In this document: positions 1-7,860 of the stretch, piece after piece
Position numbering within the stretch: the stretch's first letter is position 1
Layout of the letters: each line of letters opens with the position of its first letter
Source: Candidatus Izemoplasma sp.
GTDB taxonomy: Bacteria; Bacillota_I; Bacilli_A; Izemoplasmatales; Izemoplasmataceae
Direction: 5' to 3'
Assembly: GCA_029939615.1 (NCBI GenBank)
Contig: JAOZSP010000011.1
Coordinates: 4,509 to 22,097, forward strand
DNA length: 17,589 nt
Position numbers and translations under genes: made by a program
The notes under the pieces: model-generated
Told to the model about the DNA's origin: nothing
Database searches by the model: none
What the model saw: only the letters and a program-made list of their open reading frames with translations

Positions 1-2041
1 CTATTTTTGTTTCTACTACTACTTGATCAATGATTCCCTCAAATTTATAAGTTAACGATTCAAGTCCCCACTTACCTACATACTTTTCATATAGTTTAGC
101 TGCTTGATCGACACTAAGTTTGTATTTTTTTAATATAATTCCCATTTTTATTCGTTTAATTAGTGGTATCTTCATACCGTTTTTCATAGTGTACAATAAG
201 ATATCTTTAACTGTTTTTGCATCTTTATCACTAAAACTCTCTTTATTGAGAATCAAGTTACCTATGAAGTCATCAACAATAACTGGAGGATGAGGTAAAG
301 ACGAATATTTTGTAGTTGGATAAAAATCACCTATAAAGTCATCATTAATATAAAGTTTAACATAATCAACATTAGTTAATAAATATACTTCCTTAATCTC
401 AGAAGCTTCTCTTTCACCAATATTTAAAGCAGATACAACATGAATATATGGCGTCTTACTTCCTTGGCTTTGATACACTCCTGAAGCGTCTTTTGGTATT
501 CTAAACATATCCATTACACCGTGGTAACAAATACCGTCACCACTACCAAAATCTTTATGAGTATTATAGTCAAACATACACCACCCAATTGCTCCACTTA
601 TATTCCTATCTTTATAAGAATCATTTTGAACTTGAAGATGTCTTTTTACTTGATATTCACGATGATATTCATCATCAAATTTCTTTGTAGGATACATGTG
701 CCCATTGTATTCAGTAATTAGATATGGGACAATCTTCTTAGATATTTTTTGTGGTAAAGCAACCCCTTCATTGGTTCCACGATGAATAAAATCATTATAT
801 GTGTAAACATCCTCAAAGAGATGACTTCCTGAAAAATTCCTAACTCCTCCTGTGGGACGAGTCATATCGTATAATTTGGCTACTCTGTTTGTCTCTATAT
901 AGAAGTCATCATTATCTTGTGATTCATTTATTCTTACTCCCCAAATAAAGATGCTAGGATGATTATAATCACGATAGATCATTTCCTTAACGTTTTCGAT
1001 TGCAATAGCTTGCCAATCTTCATCACCAATATGTTGCCACCCTGGCATTTCGTTAAAGACTAATAACCCAATTTCATCACAACGATCTAAAAAGTATTTA
1101 CTAGGTGGGTAATGACTACTTCTTACAACATTTACACCCAACTCATATTTTAAGATATCAGCATCTTTCTTCTGACTATTACTAGGCATTGCATAACCTA
1201 CATACGGAAATGATTGATGACGATTTAACCCCATCAATTTTATGTGTTCAGCGTTTAAGAAAAACCCTTCTGTTGTTATCTTAATACTTCTATTCGCAAA
1301 CCGTGATTTAAATGATATTACATCATTCATAACAATCTCTAACTCATATAAATTAGGTTCATCCAAAGTCCATAAATCAAGATAAATTTTTTCGGTAACT
1401 ATAACATCTTTCTTCTTTAAATCGTACTCTCTTTCAAAGAAATAAGCTAACTGATTTTCTTTATAAACATTAAACTTAAAGACAACATCTTCTTGTTTAT
1501 TGATATCTAAAAACATACGAACATTTAATTCATCTTTTTCAACATGAATAAAAGCCATATCAATAAAGTTTTGTTCGTGTTCCTCTATATAAACTTCACG
1601 ATAAATACCACCATATGTTAAATAATCAACCACAAACCCATGAGGAGGAATATCTTTTCTCTCAGTACTATCTACCATTACAAATAATTTATTATTCCCA
1701 GTCTCTAATTGCTTTGTTATTTCAATCTTAAAAGGCGTATATCCTCCTTTGTGAGAAGTTATTAGTTTACCGTTGAGATAAACTTCGCAATAAGTCATAA
1801 CTCCTTCAAAGTGTAAAATATATCGTTTTTTAAGTTTCTTTATAAAAGTAAATTCCTTGTGATAACTACTCACAAACTGATATAATTCTTCACTAAAATT
1901 ATTATATGGTAGTTCAATATTAGTATGAGGAAGATTTACTTTTATACTTTTAGGAAATTCTTTAATATGGTTTATTTCATAATTAGGACAAAAATCCCAA
2001 TTATGATTTAAATAGGTAGTATTAACTTGGATTTTCCCCAT
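1..2041 (-). CDS. Glycoside hydrolase family 2 protein, probable cytoplasmic beta-galactosidase (3' end cut by window edge)
   Basis: The minus frame is open for 680 codons from the ATG at 2041 to the window edge, with no stop. Translation gives the GH2 layout: sugar-binding jelly-roll (about 1-165), Ig-like domain (about 170-260), TIM barrel starting near the GLNRHQS motif (N273-R274-H275), and further C-terminal domains from about 530. The acid/base glutamate is E373 in GVRINES and the nucleophile is E444 in ITEYNG, the two GH2 catalytic positions. The stretch after the nucleophile, with GWCMFDYNTH and GSGDGICYHGV, resembles Bacillota beta-galactosidases rather than beta-glucuronidases. No signal peptide is present, so the enzyme should be cytoplasmic. 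The start is supported by GAGGTG 7 bases upstream. It follows galM by 51 bases and closes a Leloir-pathway operon, which supports galactoside hydrolysis. The exact substrate (lactose or another beta-galactoside) is not determined; other GH2 activities remain possible. Confidence 0.9.
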   Translation of the reverse strand, partial: MGKIQVNTTYLNHNWDFCPNYEINHIKEFPKSIKVNLPHTNIELPYNNFSEELYQFVSSYHKEFTFIKKLKKRYILHFEGVMTYCEVYLNGKLITSHKGGYTPFKIEITKQLETGNNKLFVMVDSTERKDIPPHGFVVDYLTYGGIYREVYIEEHEQNFIDMAFIHVEKDELNVRMFLDINKQEDVVFKFNVYKENQLAYFFEREYDLKKKDVIVTEKIYLDLWTLDEPNLYELEIVMNDVISFKSRFANRSIKITTEGFFLNAEHIKLMGLNRHQSFPYVGYAMPSNSQKKDADILKYELGVNVVRSSHYPPSKYFLDRCDEIGLLVFNEMPGWQHIGDEDWQAIAIENVKEMIYRDYNHPSIFIWGVRINESQDNDDFYIETNRVAKLYDMTRPTGGVRNFSGSHLFEDVYTYNDFIHRGTNEGVALPQKISKKIVPYLITEYNGHMYPTKKFDDEYHREYQVKRHLQVQNDSYKDRNISGAIGWCMFDYNTHKDFGSGDGICYHGVMDMFRIPKDASGVYQSQGSKTPYIHVVSALNIGEREASEIKEVYLLTNVDYVKLYINDDFIGDFYPTTKYSSLPHPPVIVDDFIGNLILNKESFSDKDAKTVKDILLYTMKNGMKIPLIKRIKMGIILKKYKLSVDQAAKLYEKYVGKWGLESLTYKFEGIIDQVVVETKI

Positions 2042-2079
2042 TTGATTCACCTCGTTAAATGATTATTTTTTGTTTTATA

Positions 2080-2106
2080 ATTATATTGTATCTTAGTTTA
2101 ATTCAA
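2080..2106 (-). promoter_or_regulatory. Weak candidate internal promoter before the GH2 gene
   Basis: Reading the minus strand, TTGAAT (2101-2106) is followed after 15 bases by TATAAT (2080-2085). The -10 is a perfect match but the spacer is short and the -35 matches only four of six. It overlaps the end of galM. It could allow extra transcription of the hydrolase gene, or be chance in AT-rich DNA; co-transcription from the gal promoter is enough to explain expression. Confidence 0.25.
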
Positions 2107-3133
2107 CTGTAAATTTAAATCTTGTTTTATGATAATATACTTCATCCTTGTGTAAAATACTTTTTTGAAGACTAGGTATGTTTATCCCATTTGGGGGATT
2201 TTGTGTTTCAAGACATATTCCCATATGTTTTGTTTGTTTTATGCCGTCAAGTAACAATTCCTTGCCTAGAAAATTATGAGTATAACACACTATACTAGGA
2301 TAAGTAGTATATACTTCTAATTTTCTTTTACTGATAGGATCATATAGTATAGCCTGTGGCATATCATAAGATACTTCATCAAGTAGATAAGCGTTATCTA
2401 TTCCTTTTGTAGGTAGATTATATATTCCTTCAAAGAAGTTGTCTTTAATAGGTTTACTTGTTTTAAAATCAAGATGAGTATCTATTAAGGAATTTACTTT
2501 AATCGGAACATAATTATCATCTAGCTCTATTGTTTTAGATGCGTTAATAAACAACTCGTTTTCCAAGATGTTTCTTTTTAAGCTACCTGATAAATTAAAA
2601 TATGCATGATTAGTTAAATTTAGTAAAGTATCTTTGTCTGTATCCCCAGTAAATTCTATAATTAATTCTCCTTGTTTTACAGTATAGATTATTTCTATTT
2701 TTTGGGTTCCTGGAAATAGAGAATCAGTATGCTTTTTATGATAAATAAATACTACTTGTGTTTGATTAGATTTTTCAATTACTTTGTACTTAAAAAATTT
2801 AAAAGCAAATGTCTCAATTCCACCATGAAGATTTGATGTATTATTATAGTTATTATCTAAATGATATTCTGTATTATTTATAATAAATTTACCATGATTA
2901 ATACGTCCACTTGAAGGTCCAATAGTGGCATTTAAATATAAGTCATTTTCGATGTAAGAATCAAGTTTATCATAAGCTAGTAAAACAGTTTCTAAATTAT
3001 TATCTTTATCAGGGACAAATATACTATATATCGATGCTCCATAATCTAAAAAAGTTACTCTTATATTATCTTGAACTACTTCTATAAAAGTAAATTCTTT
3101 GTCTTTGACAGTACGTTTATAAAGTAAGTGCAT
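2093..3133 (-). CDS. galM: Aldose 1-epimerase (galactose mutarotase)
   Basis: GalM interconverts beta- and alpha-D-galactose so that GalK, which uses the alpha form, can act on sugar released by a beta-galactosidase. The 346-residue protein has the family's active-site motifs: H103 in NLHGG, H176 in NLTNHAYFNL, and E309 in CLETQNPP, matching the two histidines and the glutamate known as catalytic in lactococcal GalM. The length is normal for the family. I chose the ATG at 3133 rather than the in-frame ATG at 3169 because GGAGG lies 9 bases upstream of it and the protein then begins just before the conserved beta-sandwich. With this start the gene overlaps the end of galT by 17 bases, so its ribosome binding site lies inside galT and translation is probably coupled. 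It is cytoplasmic, with no signal peptide. Confidence 0.93.
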   Translation of the reverse strand: MHLLYKRTVKDKEFTFIEVVQDNIRVTFLDYGASIYSIFVPDKDNNLETVLLAYDKLDSYIENDLYLNATIGPSSGRINHGKFIINNTEYHLDNNYNNTSNLHGGIETFAFKFFKYKVIEKSNQTQVVFIYHKKHTDSLFPGTQKIEIIYTVKQGELIIEFTGDTDKDTLLNLTNHAYFNLSGSLKRNILENELFINASKTIELDDNYVPIKVNSLIDTHLDFKTSKPIKDNFFEGIYNLPTKGIDNAYLLDEVSYDMPQAILYDPISKRKLEVYTTYPSIVCYTHNFLGKELLLDGIKQTKHMGICLETQNPPNGINIPSLQKSILHKDEVYYHKTRFKFTVELN

Positions 3134-4610
3134 TTTGGAGTTCCTCCATAAAGGTATTAAAGTGTTCAATACCTACTTCTGTTTGTTTGAAAACACCTGA
3201 GTTTTCGATGCAATTCATAAACTTAATTGCTACTTGATTATTTATGAAGTTAGTTATGTTTTCACCTTTATATATTTGTTTTAAATAAGTTAGCCATTCA
3301 GCATGAATAAGTAGTTCCTTAGGAAGTTTTGAATCATTTATTATTGCTTTTTTGATTGCTTCTAACTCAGTATCTAAACGTGCGGGAAGAACAGCTAGTC
3401 CCATTACTTCTATTAATCCAATATTCTCTTTTTTAATATGATGATTTTCAGGGTGCGGATGGAAAATACCTAAAGGAAATTCTTTGCTTGTAAGGTTATT
3501 TCTTAATGTCATATCAAGATAATATGTATTTCCATTTTTTCGCGCTATTGGTGTTATGGCGTTATGTGGTGTGTTTTCTGTATATGCAAAAACACCTGCA
3601 TCTTTTAAAGTGTAGTTTTCCCAAAACTTAAATAGTTTATCACCATATTTAATAATTTTTTCTTTATTATTTGATTCTAATCTTATGACACTTAAAGGCC
3701 AGTATAGCTGATTAAATATAACATCTTCAATTGTAAATGATGATAAGACTTTAGCATCTTCAATAGGGAATTTGTGTTTTCCTCCTTGATAATGCTCGTG
3801 TGATAAAATACTTCCTCCTACAATTGGTAACCCTGCGTTGCTTCCCAAAAAGTAATGAGGAAACTGATCAACAAAATCAAATAATCTTTGAAAAGTATCA
3901 ATTGTTACATTCATTGGAACGTGTTCTTTTTTTAGTACGATACAGTGCTCATTGTAATAAACATAAGGGCTGTATTGTAGATAGAATTGTTCATTGTTGA
4001 TTTCAACAGGAACTATGCGATGATTTGTTCTTCCAATATTTGTTGTTTTTCCGTTATACCCTACGTTTTCTTTACACAGTAAACATTTTGGATATGTTCC
4101 TGTTGTCTTTTTCCCAGCAGCTATTATATCACGAGGATCTTTTTCTGGTTTTGATAAGTTTATTGTCATATCTAAAACACCGTATTTTGTTGGTGATTTC
4201 CATATAATATTTTTAGATGTTCTTGATGTTTTTATATAGTTGCTTTTTTGTGATAAATTGTAGTAATAATTTGTGGCATCCAAAGTATTCTTAAAGTTAT
4301 TAAATTCTTTGTTTAATTCTGAAGGTCTTGGAATAATAATATCCATTATTTTGGCTTCGAATATATCTTGTTTTGATATTGTATTTGGTTTAATTAGACC
4401 TTGTTCTGATGCGTGAATTAGTAGTGGCTTCAATAGCTTTGAAGGCTCATCTGATACTTCAGTATTACTAATATCGTAATCATTAAAATTATCAACACTT
4501 AATAAATCACATAATTTGTTTATTGCGTAATCAATATCTTCTTTTTTTAGTAGTTTATGGTGAATTCCGTATTGGACTAATTCTTTGATTTCTTTTGAGA
4601 TATTACTCAT
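3117..4610 (-). CDS. galT: UDP-glucose--hexose-1-phosphate uridylyltransferase, class II (Bacillota type)
   Basis: GalT transfers UMP from UDP-glucose to galactose-1-phosphate, giving UDP-galactose and glucose-1-phosphate. The 497-residue product has the length of the Gram-positive class II family, not the roughly 350 residues of the E. coli class. The class II signature is at 260-277: GLPIVGGSILSHEHYQGG, with H271 and H273. A second histidine-rich motif, HPHPENHH, lies at 384-391, and a CLLC pair at 176-179. The first residue of the signature, usually aspartate, is glycine (G260) here. An ATG at 4658 is in frame, but the ATG at 4610 is preferred: AGAAGG lies 8 bases upstream and this start overlaps the galE stop by exactly 8 bases (ATGAGTAA), a typical coupled arrangement. 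The gene sits between galE and galM. Confidence 0.95.
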   Translation of the reverse strand: MSNISKEIKELVQYGIHHKLLKKEDIDYAINKLCDLLSVDNFNDYDISNTEVSDEPSKLLKPLLIHASEQGLIKPNTISKQDIFEAKIMDIIIPRPSELNKEFNNFKNTLDATNYYYNLSQKSNYIKTSRTSKNIIWKSPTKYGVLDMTINLSKPEKDPRDIIAAGKKTTGTYPKCLLCKENVGYNGKTTNIGRTNHRIVPVEINNEQFYLQYSPYVYYNEHCIVLKKEHVPMNVTIDTFQRLFDFVDQFPHYFLGSNAGLPIVGGSILSHEHYQGGKHKFPIEDAKVLSSFTIEDVIFNQLYWPLSVIRLESNNKEKIIKYGDKLFKFWENYTLKDAGVFAYTENTPHNAITPIARKNGNTYYLDMTLRNNLTSKEFPLGIFHPHPENHHIKKENIGLIEVMGLAVLPARLDTELEAIKKAIINDSKLPKELLIHAEWLTYLKQIYKGENITNFINNQVAIKFMNCIENSGVFKQTEVGIEHFNTFMEELQNALTL

Positions 4611-5595
4611 TTTTAAAACCTTCTTTGTGCTTTTGATGAAATTTCCAAGCTGAAGCAATTATATCTTCAACTTTAGGGTATTTTCTAACCCACCCTAGTT
4701 CTTTTTCTGCTTTTTTACTTGAAGCTATTAGACGAGCTGGATCTCCTGCACGTCTTTCTGCTTGTACTGCTTTTATTGGGTGATGTGTAACCTTTCTTGC
4801 AGCTTCAATCATCTCTTTAACACTATAGCCTTCACCACTACCTAAATTATAGTAATTGCTTTTTCTTGTGGAAATTAATTTGTGCATTGCAAAAATGTGT
4901 GCTTCTATTAAATCTTCAATATGAATATAATCTCGAATACAAGTTCCGTCAGGTGTAGAATAATCATTTCCAAAAATACTAATAAATTCTCTTTTTCCTA
5001 GAGGTACTTGTAAAATTAACGGAATTAGATGTGTTTCTGGATTATGACTTTCACCTATTTCTCCTGTATAGTATGCTCCTGCAACGTTGAAATATCTTAA
5101 AGCAATATATTTTATACCATGAGCTATATCTGCCCATTTCATCATTTTTTCCATTGCTAGTTTTGTATCACCATATGTGTTTGTAGGATTTTCAGCGAAT
5201 TCTTCTGTTATTGGCATTTTTTTATGATCACCATATACTGCAGCTGTGCTACTAAAAATTATTGTTTTTACATTTGCATCTACCATCGCATCTAATAATA
5301 CTTTAGTTCCATAAACATTATTATCATAATATTTAAGTGGATATTTCATACTTTCACCAACTAAACTAAATGCTGCAAAGTGGATAACTGCATCAATCTT
5401 ATTTTTCACCAAAACATTATAAACAGCTTGTTTGTCTTTAATATCTATATTATAAAAACTAGCGCGATCATCTACTGCTTGTTTATAACCTGTGGATAAA
5501 TTGTCAATCACACTTACATTTTCACCACGTTCTAATAATATTTTAGTTGCGTGGCTACCGATATATCCAGCACCACCTGTAACTAGTACATTCAT
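4603..5595 (-). CDS. galE: UDP-glucose 4-epimerase
   Basis: GalE interconverts UDP-galactose and UDP-glucose with bound NAD, recycling the carrier used by GalT and also supplying UDP-galactose for glycans. The 330-residue protein is an extended SDR enzyme. It has the Rossmann glycine motif GGAGYIGSH at 7-15, the serine-rich SSTAAVYG at 116-122, the catalytic YxxxK at Y141-K145, and RYFNVAGA at 167-174 in the substrate-binding half. The ATG at 5595 overlaps the galK stop by 4 bases (ATGA) and has GAGGA inside the end of galK as its ribosome binding site. The stop overlaps the galT start by 8 bases. The gene appears intact and of normal length. Confidence 0.97.
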   Translation of the reverse strand: MNVLVTGGAGYIGSHATKILLERGENVSVIDNLSTGYKQAVDDRASFYNIDIKDKQAVYNVLVKNKIDAVIHFAAFSLVGESMKYPLKYYDNNVYGTKVLLDAMVDANVKTIIFSSTAAVYGDHKKMPITEEFAENPTNTYGDTKLAMEKMMKWADIAHGIKYIALRYFNVAGAYYTGEIGESHNPETHLIPLILQVPLGKREFISIFGNDYSTPDGTCIRDYIHIEDLIEAHIFAMHKLISTRKSNYYNLGSGEGYSVKEMIEAARKVTHHPIKAVQAERRAGDPARLIASSKKAEKELGWVRKYPKVEDIIASAWKFHQKHKEGFKNE

Positions 5596-6770
5596 TTAAT
5601 TTCCTCCTCACTTAATTTCCTTGCTCCATCACTTGTTTTACATAAGTAAAAATCAGCGGTATGCCCGATTTTTTTTATGTATTCTTTCCCAACATTCTTA
5701 ATTACTTCTTTAACAATATTTGTTTTCACTAAACTAATAGTACAACCACCAAAACCTGCTCCAGTCATTCTACTTCCAATTGCACCATGTTTTAAAAATG
5801 AGTCAACCAATGTATCTAGTTCTAAACATGATACTTTATATAGGTTTTTGAGTGATATATGACTCAAATTCATCAATTTACCTAGTAATTCAAGGTTTCC
5901 TGCTTCTAAAGCAGTTACTGCTTTTTTAGTGCGGTCATTCTCATAAACAGCATGTTCAACACGTCTTTTGATAGTGTTATCGGTTAGTAAATACTTCGCA
6001 CTTTCATATGTTTTTGGATCCATATCACACAACATATTGATATCTATATTGTTGTTTTTAAGGACCTTCAATCCGATATCACATTCACTTCTTCTTTGAT
6101 TGTATTTGCTGTCAGCTAAAGCTCTTTTTTTATTAGTATTTGCGATAATCAAGGTATAGTCTCCAAGTATTAAAGGAACTAACTGATATTCAAGACTATT
6201 GGTATCTAAATAAATAGCGTAATCCTTCTTACACATCCCAACGGCAAATTGATCCATAATTCCACAATTAACACCTATATAATTATTTTCTACTTTTTGA
6301 GATAACTTGACGATATCGATTGTTGAAATGTCAAAATTGTACTCGTTTTTCAATAAAGTTCCCATCAACACTTCGAGGCTTGCACTAGAAGATAAACCTG
6401 CTCCATTTGGTAAAGTTCCATAAATCAGTATGTTAAGTCCTTTATCTACATCTAAGCCTTTTTTTATCATCGACTGCAAAACTCCAGAAGGGTAATTTGC
6501 CCAATCTCGATTTTCGTCAAAATCAAGAAAATCTAAGGAAACTACTTTTTTTCCAAACTCTTTGAAGTTGTGAGAAAGAAAATGAAATTCGTGATCATCC
6601 CTCGAAGTCACAAAAGCATAAGTACCTAAGTTTATTCCCGTAGGAAAGACGTTTCCTCCTAAATAATCAATATGCTCACCAATAAGATTCACTCTCCCTG
6701 GCGAAAAATATACTCTTGGTTTTCCGTTTAAAAATTTATTGTTTTCATTCATTATTTCATTAATTGTCAT
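5592..6770 (-). CDS. galK: Galactokinase
   Basis: GalK phosphorylates alpha-D-galactose at C1 with ATP, the committing step of the Leloir pathway. The 392-residue GHMP-family kinase shows the galactokinase signature GRVNLIGEHIDY at 25-36 with R26, the phosphate-binding loop PNGAGLSSSAS at 121-131, the catalytic base D173 in CGIMDQF, and the C-terminal GHMP motif RMTGAGFGGC at 334-343. Length and motif order are typical. The ATG at 6770 has AGGAGG 10 bases upstream, directly beside a 16-bp palindrome (6786-6801) that probably binds the adjacent regulator. It ends in TGA, overlapping galE, which is direct evidence that UGA is a stop codon in this organism. Confidence 0.97.
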   Translation of the reverse strand: MTINEIMNENNKFLNGKPRVYFSPGRVNLIGEHIDYLGGNVFPTGINLGTYAFVTSRDDHEFHFLSHNFKEFGKKVVSLDFLDFDENRDWANYPSGVLQSMIKKGLDVDKGLNILIYGTLPNGAGLSSSASLEVLMGTLLKNEYNFDISTIDIVKLSQKVENNYIGVNCGIMDQFAVGMCKKDYAIYLDTNSLEYQLVPLILGDYTLIIANTNKKRALADSKYNQRRSECDIGLKVLKNNNIDINMLCDMDPKTYESAKYLLTDNTIKRRVEHAVYENDRTKKAVTALEAGNLELLGKLMNLSHISLKNLYKVSCLELDTLVDSFLKHGAIGSRMTGAGFGGCTISLVKTNIVKEVIKNVGKEYIKKIGHTADFYLCKTSDGARKLSEEEIK

Positions 6771-6785
6771 TATTTGAATTCCTCC

Positions 6786-6801
6786 TAGTAAAATTTTACT
6801 A
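6786..6801. promoter_or_regulatory. Candidate GalR operator: perfect 16-bp palindrome before galK
   Basis: TAGTAAAATTTTACTA is a perfect inverted repeat. Its first three bases on the minus strand are the TAG stop codon of the regulator gene, and its other end touches the AGGAGG ribosome binding site of galK. A closely related sequence (14 of 16 bases) covers the regulator's own -10 box at 7819-7834. LacI-family proteins bind such palindromes. I see no convincing promoter in the short gap, so binding here might act as a transcription roadblock, form a DNA loop with the upstream site, or control a promoter inside the end of the regulator gene. A further half-site, TTTTACTA, lies at 6814-6821. 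Confidence 0.6.
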
Positions 6802-7794
6802 AAAACTATCTCTTTTTACTAATTTGGTAGGTATAACTTTCTTTATAGAAATTGATCTACCTTCTATTTTTTCACATATACTTTGTAGTGCCTGCTCCCC
6901 CATAAACTCTGTATAGACTCGAACTGATGAAAGTGGTGGAAATGTGTACTCACTACTCGGGTTATCATTAAATCCAACTATCGCTATATCTTCAGGGATG
7001 CGTAAACCTTTTTCATAAATCGCTCTCAAAGCACCAAATGCTATTGCATCGTTAGCACAAAAGTATACTTGAGCATAATCTTTCTTACTTAAAGCTTCTT
7101 TCATTAAATTGTATCCTGATTCTGTAGAAAACGTTCCAATGTGAATATACTTTGTATTTAGTTTATTCCTTTGAAAAAGATAATCCCTAAATACTAATTC
7201 TCTTCTTTCTCCTAGTTTAATATGTTTACTAACATATTCTACACCGCCAATATAGCCAATCTTAGTATACCCTTCTTTTATCAACGTAATTAGCACACCC
7301 TTAACGGCTGAATTAAAGTCTAGAACGACACTATCATATTTATCTTCATCCGGAGATGAATCAACAAATACTAAACAAGTGGTCACCTTACTAAATAATG
7401 TAATTTGAGCTGCGGAGAACTTACCAACACAAATCAATCCATCAAGCCTTCCAGTTTGTTTAAAGCTGTATGTATCGTCTTTTTTATATAGTATAATAGT
7501 ATCTATTTGCGATTTTAGAGCTAGTTTTTCAATCCCTCTTCTTACTTGAATATAATAGGGATCGTCTATCTCTTCTTGCATATCATACCAAAGAACAATA
7601 CCAATACGCATTTTTTTAGTTGGCTTAATTTTAGTTCTATTTCTTGGTGTTCGATAGTTTAAATCCGACGCTGTTTCAATTATTATACGACGAATATCGT
7701 CTGACACAGATAGTGTTTTGTCGTAGTTTAAAACACGTGAAACTGTCGTAATTGAAGTCTTTGTTTTCGCAGCTATTTGTTTTAAAGTTGCCAT
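6799..7794 (-). CDS. LacI/GalR-family transcriptional regulator of the galactose operon
   Basis: The 331-residue protein has an N-terminal LacI-type helix-turn-helix (about 3-24, with IAAKTKTSITTVSRVLN) and a hinge region near 43-50. A periplasmic-binding-protein-like effector domain follows from about 62 (MRIGIVLWY) to the end, including the usual GFNDNP segment near the C terminus. Family knowledge and position at the head of galKETM make it the likely galactose-responsive repressor; GalR is a fair name, but the effector is inferred. The ATG at 7794 has GAGGTG upstream. It has its own sigma-70-type promoter with a candidate operator over the -10 box, so autoregulation is likely. The stop codon lies inside the second palindrome, only 28 bases from galK. 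Confidence 0.92.
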   Translation of the reverse strand: MATLKQIAAKTKTSITTVSRVLNYDKTLSVSDDIRRIIIETASDLNYRTPRNRTKIKPTKKMRIGIVLWYDMQEEIDDPYYIQVRRGIEKLALKSQIDTIILYKKDDTYSFKQTGRLDGLICVGKFSAAQITLFSKVTTCLVFVDSSPDEDKYDSVVLDFNSAVKGVLITLIKEGYTKIGYIGGVEYVSKHIKLGERRELVFRDYLFQRNKLNTKYIHIGTFSTESGYNLMKEALSKKDYAQVYFCANDAIAFGALRAIYEKGLRIPEDIAIVGFNDNPSSEYTFPPLSSVRVYTEFMGEQALQSICEKIEGRSISIKKVIPTKLVKRDSF

Positions 7795-7818
7795 GTTATC
7801 ACCTCATAAAAAAATCTT

Positions 7819-7834
7819 CAGTAAAATTATACTA
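7819..7834. promoter_or_regulatory. Candidate GalR operator over the regulator's own -10 box
   Basis: CAGTAAAATTATACTA matches the perfect palindrome at 6786-6801 at 14 of 16 positions and fully covers the -10 hexamer of the regulator promoter. A protein bound here would block RNA polymerase, which fits autorepression of the whole gal operon. A separate half-site, TTTTACTA, occurs at 7838-7845 in the -10/-35 spacer. An alternative reading pairs the half-sites 7819-7826 and 7838-7845 with an 11-base gap. Confidence 0.6.
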
Positions 7835-7854
7835 CATTTTTACTAAAGATTAAA
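7826..7854 (-). promoter_or_regulatory. Promoter of the galR-galKETM-GH2 operon
   Basis: On the minus strand, TTTAAT (7849-7854) precedes a perfect TATAAT (7826-7831) by 17 bases. The -35 is poor (three of six), the -10 ideal. It is the only good promoter seen upstream of the gal genes and lies 32 bases from the regulator's start codon. Confidence 0.6.
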
Positions 7855-7860
7855 GTTTTT

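Noticed and set aside
521..721. Plus-strand open frame of 66 codons within the GH2 gene
   Set aside because: It lies antisense to the catalytic domain, which is open for 680 codons and has clear GH2 motifs; the small frame has no family features or good ribosome binding site.
7795..7860. Catabolite-responsive (cre) site for CcpA in the gal promoter
   Set aside because: No match to the TGWAANCGNTNWCA pattern was seen in this region by eye.
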